From contig JAUWXH010000018.1 in the NCBI GenBank assembly GCA_030616465.1, forward strand, positions 1 through 11,431: a stretch of 11,431 bases of DNA. Reading direction: 5' to 3'. The DNA comes from Planctomycetota bacterium. Lineage in GTDB: Bacteria > Planctomycetota > Phycisphaerae > UBA1845 > Fen-1342. Shown here piece after piece: positions 6,571 through 11,431 of this stretch. The position numbers and the translations under genes were made by a program. The notes under the pieces were generated by a model, which saw nothing but the letters and a program-made list of their open reading frames with translations, was not told where the DNA came from and did no database searches. Position 1 is the stretch's first letter, and the number at the start of each line of letters is the position of its first letter.

Positions 6571-6599
6571 ATTATATCAGAATTTCTGGCCTAGCAGAA
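6571..6599 (-). promoter_or_regulatory. Extended -10 promoter for def
   Basis: Reverse-strand TGA-TATAAT (6579-6571) is a perfect -10 box with the TGn extension. A weak -35-like TTCTGC (6599-6594) lies 17 bases upstream. The TGn extension is the stop codon of the preceding flavoprotein gene. Transcription would start near 6564, leaving a leader of about 50 bases that contains the AGGGG ribosome binding site. The palindrome CAGAATTTCTG (plus strand 6578-6588) overlaps the spacer and could be an operator, but this is only a possibility. Confidence 0.65.
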
Positions 6600-7686
6600 A
6601 CGCCCGGGCCACCCGCTGCGACATTTGCGGATTGCTGAAGATCAGCGGCATCAGCAGCGACAGATCGGTGTTGGGCATACGCAGGTAATCGGCCAGCTCC
6701 GACTGCCACGCCGTGTGGAATGAGGTCAACTCATCTTGCAGAAGCGGGGCCTTCAGGGCGCGGGCGGCGGTCTCGGCCGCGATCCACCCCGATTTCATCG
6801 CCGGGTAGACCCCTTCGTTGCTGAACGCCGCCACGAACCCACCTGCGTCGCCGATCAGCAGGCAGCGTTTGCCGACGTGCGAATCCATATCCAGGGCGGC
6901 CCCGGCGGGGCTGACGCGCGTTACCGGACTGGCGAGCGCTTGGGGCGGCAGGAACCCGCCGGCCGCCGCGGCCTGACTGAACGCCCGAAAGTGCTCTTCG
7001 GCAATCCGCCCCGGTTCAGGGGTCAGCATGGAGAGGCGCTGCCGGCGGCCCGCGCGCACCAGCGTGGCCAACTGCCCGACCCGGCGGGGGCCGATCACCA
7101 CCTTGAGCCCGCGCTGGGCCTTGGGACCCTCGAATTCAACAGACACACACCGGGCCAGGTGCCCCTGGGTGCCGGCCGCGGCGATGTTGGCCAACTGGGC
7201 GGTCGGCGAGTCGATCCCGTCGGCGATCAGCACCACCTTGCCGTTGACCACCCGCCCGTCCGACAGCCGCGCCGCCGCCTGATCTTCACCGAGCCTGAGT
7301 TCCTGGACTTCGACGCCGAGCAACGCCTCGGCCTTCTTGCGCAGGGCAACCCGTAACAGCGCGTGATCGAACACCGCCCGGTCAACCAACCACCCCCGCA
7401 ACTGGGGGTCTTTGACGTCCACGCTGCGTTTCAGGTCCCACGAGTGCAGCCGCAACCCCTTGAACTCGACCGCCTTGGCGGCCCGGGCCTTGAGCCCGCA
7501 GGCGGCACAGAGCTCGATTCCGGCCGGGCTGATCCAGGCGGCACAGGGGCGCGGGCGCGGATACTGCTCGCGATCGATCAGCAACGCGCTCAGGTGCAGT
7601 TGTCGCGCTCGACAGGCGGCCGCGCTGCCGGCCGGCCCCGCGCCGACGATCAACAGGTCATGGGTCTCGCGAAGCGCTCGGGCCAC
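6577..7686 (-). CDS. FAD-dependent oxidoreductase, geranylgeranyl reductase family
   Basis: The 369-residue flavoprotein has the dinucleotide-binding GAGPAG (15-20) after DLLIVGAG, an acidic strand end at D38-R-E, the R98-x-x-x-x-x-R-x-x-F-D region that follows in this superfamily, and the second FAD motif LLIGDAGGF (277-284... GD at 279-280), followed by NEGVYPAMKSG (290-300). This order fits the geranylgeranyl reductase / digeranylgeranylglycerophospholipid reductase branch of the PHBH-like flavoproteins, which reduce double bonds in polyprenyl chains or hydroxylate aromatic rings. The substrate cannot be assigned. There is no signal peptide; such enzymes are often membrane-associated. The start is GTG at 7686, with an AAAGGGGG purine tract (7698-7691) 4 bases upstream that overlaps the stop of the MCE gene. 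Only 10 bp separate the two genes, so they are almost certainly co-transcribed, which suggests a lipid or quinone substrate. Confidence 0.85.
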   Translation of the reverse strand: MARALRETHDLLIVGAGPAGSAAACRARQLHLSALLIDREQYPRPRPCAAWISPAGIELCAACGLKARAAKAVEFKGLRLHSWDLKRSVDVKDPQLRGWLVDRAVFDHALLRVALRKKAEALLGVEVQELRLGEDQAAARLSDGRVVNGKVVLIADGIDSPTAQLANIAAAGTQGHLARCVSVEFEGPKAQRGLKVVIGPRRVGQLATLVRAGRRQRLSMLTPEPGRIAEEHFRAFSQAAAAGGFLPPQALASPVTRVSPAGAALDMDSHVGKRCLLIGDAGGFVAAFSNEGVYPAMKSGWIAAETAARALKAPLLQDELTSFHTAWQSELADYLRMPNTDLSLLMPLIFSNPQMSQRVARAFLLGQKF

Positions 7687-7696
7687 GCCGCCCCCT

Positions 7697-9046
7697 TTAT
7701 TTCATCTTCTCCCACAGAAACTGCTCGGCTCGCTCGAAGCGTTCGAAGGCGGCCTTGAGCGATTCCTGGATGGCTTGGATTTCCCTGTCCGACTCGACCA
7801 GGGGCTGGCCGCCGGCCGACGCCGCCACCGCCGCTTCCAGCCGCGCCGCGGCATCGTCCAGGTAGGTTGCGGCTTCGGCGAAGGTGCGGGCGGCCTCGAA
7901 CACGCCGGTCTGCCGCTTCTCGACCAGCCCGGGCGGGTTCAGCAACCGCCACGGGGCCAGGTAGATCGACTGGATGGTCAGCTTGGCCTGCTCGCTGAGC
8001 TCCTTGATGTTGGCGATGGTGCGCTCGATGGTGGGTCGATTGAGCACCACCAGCTTGCGGCCCTCTTCCGAAACGGTCTGCACGTTCGCCAGGGAAGCGT
8101 TCAGGTGATCCATGCTGACGTGTAGCTTGCCCAGCAGCGAAGACGGGTCGTCGCGCTTCAGCTCCACCCGCAACGCGGCGAGCACGTCCTCGTCCACGGC
8201 CCGCGAGACCCGTTCGACGCTGGCCAGCGTGTTGCGAATCGCCGGCCGGCGCTCGCGCAACCTCGCCGTCACCTCGCTCAGCCCCTCGCCCAGCCGATCC
8301 AGCGCCGCGTGCACCTTCACCAGCGCACTGGTTTGATCGGTCGTCGAAGCCTGTTCGCGCAGCGCGGCGGTGGTGGCGTTCAGGTCGTCCATGATCCCGT
8401 GAATCTTGCGCATGACGGTCGCTTGTTCCTGGGGGTTCATCTCGTTCCGCAGGGCGCGGGTCATCGCGTTCACGTCCTCCAGACTCGCGACTATCTTGTT
8501 CATCAGCGATCCTTCGGCGTCCTTGTCAACCATCTCTTCCAACTGGTCCACCATCCCGCCTGGCGTCAGCAGCCGGCGCGACAGGTTGCTGATCGTGGCC
8601 GACAGGCTCTCCGGCGGCAACCCCTCGATCGGGCGGGTCGGATCGAGCGGGCGGCCCGGCGTGCCGACGTTCAGAATCACCACAAACCCGCTGCCGCCCA
8701 CCGCCGGTTCGTTCGTCGTGATCCGGCACCCCTCGAACAGCTCGAACTCCTCCTGGATCTCGGCCTCGACCACGATCATCAGTTGCTCGTGGACGCCCTG
8801 TTCGGATCGCACCATCACGTTCTCGGGCCGCACGTCCGTCACCTTGCCCACCTCCAACGCCCCGCTGAGCAGCACTGGGCTGCCCGACTTGAGCGGGGCG
8901 ACGCCCTGCTCGTGACGGAAGTGGAGCACGATCGGACGCGTCCCGTATTGCAGGGCCGGGTAAATGAACAGGATCGTCCCCAGGAACAGGGCCAGGAATG
9001 CGATAACAACGATTCCGAGCACGAAGTTCTGCTGGCGAGCTTTCAT
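7697..9046 (-). CDS. MlaD-family (MCE domain) membrane-anchored protein with long helical tail
   Basis: The 449-residue protein starts with a short basic stretch and one membrane anchor (about residues 9-30). An MCE/MlaD domain follows (about 37-130) with the typical VAPLKSGSPVLLSGALEVGKV segment in two halves (49-58 and 59-69). The rest (about 145-449) is predicted helical and coiled-coil-like. It contains motif copies KIVASLEDVNAMTRALR (184-200), KIHGIMDDLNATTAALR (214-230), KVHAALDRL (244-252) and KLHVSMDHLNASLANVQ (307-323), set about 30 residues apart. MCE proteins form rings or tubes that move lipids between membranes, usually with an MlaE permease and MlaF ATPase. Neither is in the window, so it may be an orphan subunit. 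GAGGTGAG (9059-9052) lies 5 bases before the ATG, and a promoter candidate lies further up. The flavoprotein gene follows after 10 bp. Domain assignment is firm; the cargo is unknown. Confidence 0.9.
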   Translation of the reverse strand: MKARQQNFVLGIVVIAFLALFLGTILFIYPALQYGTRPIVLHFRHEQGVAPLKSGSPVLLSGALEVGKVTDVRPENVMVRSEQGVHEQLMIVVEAEIQEEFELFEGCRITTNEPAVGGSGFVVILNVGTPGRPLDPTRPIEGLPPESLSATISNLSRRLLTPGGMVDQLEEMVDKDAEGSLMNKIVASLEDVNAMTRALRNEMNPQEQATVMRKIHGIMDDLNATTAALREQASTTDQTSALVKVHAALDRLGEGLSEVTARLRERRPAIRNTLASVERVSRAVDEDVLAALRVELKRDDPSSLLGKLHVSMDHLNASLANVQTVSEEGRKLVVLNRPTIERTIANIKELSEQAKLTIQSIYLAPWRLLNPPGLVEKRQTGVFEAARTFAEAATYLDDAAARLEAAVAASAGGQPLVESDREIQAIQESLKAAFERFERAEQFLWEKMK

Positions 9047-9100
9047 CGCGACTCACCTCGTTTTCAGCCTGCCGACCGGGCAACCACCATCGCGGGGCGT

Positions 9101-9129
9101 TTTATAGCCTACCCGGGCGGCCGCGTTAA
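9101..9129 (-). promoter_or_regulatory. Candidate promoter of the MCE-flavoprotein operon
   Basis: Reverse-strand TTAACG (9129-9124) and TATAAA (9106-9101) are separated by 17 bases. They match four and five of six consensus positions. The site is 55 bases before the MCE start codon and directly abuts the AAATGGTC tandem repeat. It is a pattern match without experimental support. Confidence 0.5.
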
Positions 9130-9172
9130 ATGGTCGAACGGCGGAGTCAAATGGTCAAATGGTGAAATGGTC
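9128..9172 (+). repeat. Octamer tandem repeat (AAATGGTS)
   Basis: AAATGGTC (9128-9135) is followed by a degenerate 13-base stretch and then three back-to-back octamers: AAATGGTC (9149-9156), AAATGGTG (9157-9164) and AAATGGTC (9165-9172), ending in AAAT. It is strikingly AT-rich for this genome and sits just upstream of the MCE promoter candidate. It may be a slippage-prone simple repeat or a series of direct binding sites. Confidence 0.7.
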
Positions 9173-9218
9173 AAATCATACGCGTTCGGCTTGAAACGTG
9201 CGCGGTATGGAGACGTAG

Positions 9219-9264
9219 CGGCCGGGCCCCGCCTGCCCTGAACGCAGCCGAAGGGTACCGGCCG
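9219..9264. repeat. Hairpin with a core related to repeat copy 3
   Basis: CGGCCGG (9219-9225) pairs with CCGGCCG (9258-9264). Between the arms lies CCCTGAACGCAGCCGAAGGG (9236-9255), which matches the copy 3 core 20-mer (5798-5817) at 15 of 20 positions, with identical six-base left and seven-base right ends. Confidence 0.5.
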
Positions 9265-9285
9265 TCAGTGGCAATCTCATCCTCG

Positions 9286-9309
9286 GCGTTGGGTACGGGG
9301 CCCCAACGC
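9286..9309. repeat. Hairpin downstream of the feoB remnant
   Basis: GCGTTGGG (9286-9293) pairs perfectly with CCCAACGC (9302-9309) around an 8-base loop. On the reverse strand it starts 38 bases after the feoB remnant's stop codon. It lacks a T-run, so it is either a relic of the feoB 3' end or another interspersed palindrome. Confidence 0.5.
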
Positions 9310-9346
9310 TACATTTCAAAAGGGCACGTACTTATCGGGATTGGTC

Positions 9347-9694
9347 TCAGAGGCCCAAGGCTCGGGCGGCGGTGGCGACGCCGAGCGCGGCCAGGTAGGC
9401 GATTGTGGTCATCCCCGCGAACGAGGCCAGCGACCAAAGCCAGGAGGCCATCTCTTTGCCAAGGACCACCAGCGTGGCCGAACACTGCGCGCACAGCGCG
9501 AAGAAGACCATGATCGACAGTGCCACCGGGAGCGTGAACAGCGGCTGGTCGGTTCCCGGACGCTTCGCCTGCTTGAGGGCCGTGCGCAGCGAGACCGACC
9601 CTTCACCCTGCTCAGCGCCCAGGTTGAAGATGGTTCCCAGCGTGGCCACGATGACCTCGCGGGCCGGGAACGAGGCGGCCACGGCGACGCCCGA
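9347..9694 (-). pseudogene. feoB: C-terminal remnant of ferrous iron transporter FeoB
   Basis: The reverse-strand frame reads GVAVAASFPAREVIVATLG, then TIFNLG, a LRTALKQAKRP segment, LFTLPVALSIMVFFALCAQC, a SWLWSL region and MTTIAYLAAL before a natural stop at 9347. This is the end of FeoB: the last Gate-type membrane region with its Cys-containing helix, and the C-terminal helices. FeoB is normally about 600-800 residues, with an N-terminal GTPase. Here recognisable homology begins only around 9694. Upstream codons continue open for about 18 residues without FeoB-like sequence and hit TAG at 9749-9751. No GTPase motif, nucleotide-binding loop or remaining membrane region lies in the 325 bases up to the next gene. 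A GTG at 9682 could start a 111-residue protein but has no convincing ribosome binding site. It is best read as a 5'-truncated pseudogene. Expression as a small membrane protein is less likely. Confidence 0.85.
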
Positions 9695-10018
9695 TTCTGC
9701 TGTGACCCCGCCGCTGTAATGACCTAGACCGCGCGCAAAAAGCGCTGGCTACGCCCAAGAAGGGCCGGACGGCGGTTGCCGGCCGGTGTCCGTAACCGCT
9801 CCCGGCGTTTTTTCGCCCGCGTGATTCCCCGCAGCCGAAATCGCACCTAACCTCTTGATGCACGGAGCTTTACGCCTCTCACGCGGTCTCGAAGATTTGT
9901 CCGGCGTTTTTTGTGCGCGTCGCACCGAGGGCAATTCTCGCGCCGGTCGGCTGCGGCTAGGCGGCCGGGCGGAGGGGGTGAGCGGCTCTAGAAACCCCCG
10001 CCAAGACCCAACCCTCGA
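9695..10018. other. Unassigned gap with a 12-bp direct repeat and T6 tracts
   Basis: This gap separates the feoB remnant from the acidic surface protein gene. I see no recognisable gene in it. CCGGCGTTTTTT occurs twice on the plus strand (9802-9813 and 9901-9912), exactly 99 bases apart, each followed by a GCGCGT/CCGCGT-like stretch. Before the first copy, GCCGG and CGGT can pair with ACCG and CCGGC, which gives an imperfect terminator-like fold on the plus strand, where no gene needs ending. Short open frames on both strands have no family features. The gap may be debris from the event that removed the front of feoB. Confidence 0.5.
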
Positions 10019-11431
10019 TCACTCCGTGTCTGCCGGGTCCTTTACGATGAACACTGCCGGCGCCATCGACTGGTGATCGGGCACCACGCTGCCTGGCGCT
10101 CGCTGAATGTACCCGAAGACGTAGTAGGTCCCGGGTACCAGCGACGAGGGTATCTGATACGTGAAGGTGTCCAGCACGCCGTCGCCCTCGTCCTCTTCGT
10201 CCCCCTCAGCGATCCGATCGGCCAGGATCTCGATCTCCGACTCGCCTTCTTCGAGGGTTTCGTTGGGCGTCTTGTCGTCGTCGATCGTTATCCGGATGGT
10301 CGCCTCGCCGCTCGGATCGTCGTCTCGCCAGCGGATCGATAGGTAGTCGCCGGGGTTGAGCGTTTGGACGGAGCCCGGCTGCAGCAAGCCGATCAGCGGC
10401 TGATCCTCATCGGCTCGCCGAAAGACCAGCCCGTCGGCCTCAGCGGTCTCGGGCGCGCCCGAACCGGTGCTGATCACCATGAAGACGCGGTAGATGCCGT
10501 CATCGGCGGCGTCCCCTTCGGCATCGGTGCCGTCCCAGTCGAAGGAATCCTCATCCGTGTCGGACGAGACGAGCCGTTGCGAGAGAATGGTCGTTTCGTT
10601 CCCGTTGGCGTGATCGTCATCCGTGTCGATCTTCAGGTCGATCAGCACGTCTTCGTGCGTTGCGAACGTGAACTCGATCGTCAGTGGGTCATCCCCGACG
10701 AGGAAATCGGTGTCCTCCTCGGGCTGCGTTACTGCCGTCTGGGTCGGCTCGACGCCGTCGTCTCCTCCTACGACGGTGATTCGGGCTAACCCGTTGACGG
10801 TCTGAACAGGGTTGACGCCGTCGCTAACCACGGCGAAGGGCCGATACAGTCCATCCGCCACAGACACGCCCACACTGTTGGTGCCGTCCCACTCCAGACT
10901 CTCGTTTCCGCTCACAGTCGGCAGCGTCTGCTCGCCAATGATGGTCTCATTGCCGTTCTCGTGGTCGGTGTCGGAGTCGACGCCGATCTGCACGCTCCCG
11001 TTGCCATCGGGATCGCCGCCGACCCAGCCGATCGTGACGGTCTCGCCAGATTCCAGCGTGGTGTCCGTCGCCGGGGCAGTGAATTCGAAGCTGGGTGGGA
11101 CGTCGAGGGTGATTCGGCCCGCCGCGGTCTCGCGACTCGAAAGCCCGCCCGCCTCGAGCGAGACGATGATCGCGTATTGGCCGGCTTCGAAACCAGTGGT
11201 GTCCCACTCGTACACGCCGCTGCCCCGCGTCTCGTCCGTCCTCACGCCCCCGGCGAGGATGGTCTGGACCATATCCGGGCGAAACTCGACCAGGATGGTG
11301 GCGATCGCTTCGCTGCCGGTGAGATTCACCGCGGTCCACTCGATCGGGACGACGTTGCCGAGCGGCACGGGGTGATCTGTGGAGGGGTACAGGACGGAGA
11401 TGGCCAGGGTTTCCCCGGTCGCCGCCCCGGG
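10019..11431 (-). CDS. Acidic repeat-domain surface protein (partial, 5' end outside window)
   Basis: The frame is open to the right edge, so the N-terminus, including any signal peptide, is missing. A GTG at 11368 is internal to a frame that continues 21 codons further. About 470 residues are visible and they are very acidic. They divide into four Ig-like or beta-sandwich-type units of about 115 residues. Two, and more weakly a third, share a pattern: a Pro-Gly-rich opening, an I-x-W or I-x-F strand, an aspartate-rich loop, a WDG turn, and a Y-R-hydrophobic strand. The loops are DSDTDHENGNE (codons 10978-10946), DTDDDHANGNE (10627-10595) and DDDKTPNE (10282-10259), reminiscent of calcium-binding loops. 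WDG turns fall 118 residues apart. The last unit ends PGTYYVFGYI, and the protein stops shortly after (TGA, 10019). No sorting tail or membrane anchor is seen at the C-terminus. It is probably secreted or cell-surface, and its function is unknown. Confidence 0.82.
   Translation of the reverse strand, partial: PGAATGETLAISVLYPSTDHPVPLGNVVPIEWTAVNLTGSEAIATILVEFRPDMVQTILAGGVRTDETRGSGVYEWDTTGFEAGQYAIIVSLEAGGLSSRETAAGRITLDVPPSFEFTAPATDTTLESGETVTIGWVGGDPDGNGSVQIGVDSDTDHENGNETIIGEQTLPTVSGNESLEWDGTNSVGVSVADGLYRPFAVVSDGVNPVQTVNGLARITVVGGDDGVEPTQTAVTQPEEDTDFLVGDDPLTIEFTFATHEDVLIDLKIDTDDDHANGNETTILSQRLVSSDTDEDSFDWDGTDAEGDAADDGIYRVFMVISTGSGAPETAEADGLVFRRADEDQPLIGLLQPGSVQTLNPGDYLSIRWRDDDPSGEATIRITIDDDKTPNETLEEGESEIEILADRIAEGDEEDEGDGVLDTFTYQIPSSLVPGTYYVFGYIQRAPGSVVPDHQSMAPAVFIVKDPADTE

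Noticed and set aside
8309..9241. A plus-strand frame opposite the MCE gene
   Set aside because: It is antisense to a well-supported MCE gene, with His/Arg-rich composition and no domain.
9766..9813. Plus-strand intrinsic terminator before the first T6 tract
   Set aside because: The fold is imperfect, with large internal loops, and no plus-strand gene lies upstream to be terminated.
9846..9852. ACCTAAC, which fits the inverse core of an integron attC site
   Set aside because: No matching GTTRRRY partner, paired arms or integrase is present. A single 7-mer match is expected by chance.
9749..9934. A 61-codon reverse-strand frame in the gap beside the feoB remnant
   Set aside because: It has no recognisable motif or ribosome binding site. 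Its only internal similarity comes from the 12-mer direct repeat.
1..11431. CRISPR arrays, tRNA or rRNA genes, insertion sequences, phage or defence genes
   Set aside because: I looked for regularly spaced repeats, tRNA T-loop and anticodon patterns, transposase or integrase motifs and defence-type domains on both strands and found none.

Overview
This is a GC-rich bacterial chromosomal window that most likely comes from a planctomycete. The clearest indicator is the pseudopilin-like protein at 1145-1951, which has a type IV prepilin N-terminus and an H-X9-DG motif, a combination very common in Planctomycetota. The secreted surface protein before it, GTG starts, GC-biased coding and repeat-studded gaps between genes fit the same assignment, but the phylum is inferred.

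Layout. The left part reads forward: a palindromic repeat at the edge (1-37), a secreted surface protein (212-1129) and the pseudopilin-like protein (1145-1951), then a second forward unit of a Trm112-type zinc-ribbon protein (2080-2265) and a calcineurin-like metallophosphoesterase (2281-3102). These converge on a reverse-strand block across a hairpin at 3121-3156. Read in its own direction (right to left), the reverse block holds: an acidic repeat-containing surface protein that enters from beyond the right edge (11431-10019); an unassigned gap; a C-terminal remnant of the ferrous iron transporter FeoB (about 9694-9347); a gap rich in repeats; an MCE/MlaD-family protein and a geranylgeranyl-reductase-type flavoprotein (9046-6577); peptide deformylase def (6511-5981) with its own promoter and intrinsic terminator; a 127-bp nested palindromic repeat; and fmt-rsmB (5550-3182), overlapping by ATGA.

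How the genes work together. def, fmt and rsmB form a translation block: Fmt formylates initiator Met-tRNA, Def removes the formyl group from nascent chains, and RsmB methylates 16S rRNA. Here def has been separated from fmt by a terminator and a repeat. The MCE protein and the flavoprotein probably form one operon concerned with envelope lipids, since their gap is 10 bp and a promoter candidate precedes the first gene. The surface protein and pseudopilin are probably co-transcribed and exported.

I found no CRISPR array, tRNA, rRNA, integrase, transposase or defence system, and no complete new biological system. The most unusual items are a modular palindromic repeat family (three copies plus a related core), the FeoB remnant, 30-residue helical repeats in the MCE protein, aspartate-rich putative metal-binding loops in the right-edge surface protein, and a def promoter that uses the preceding gene's stop codon.
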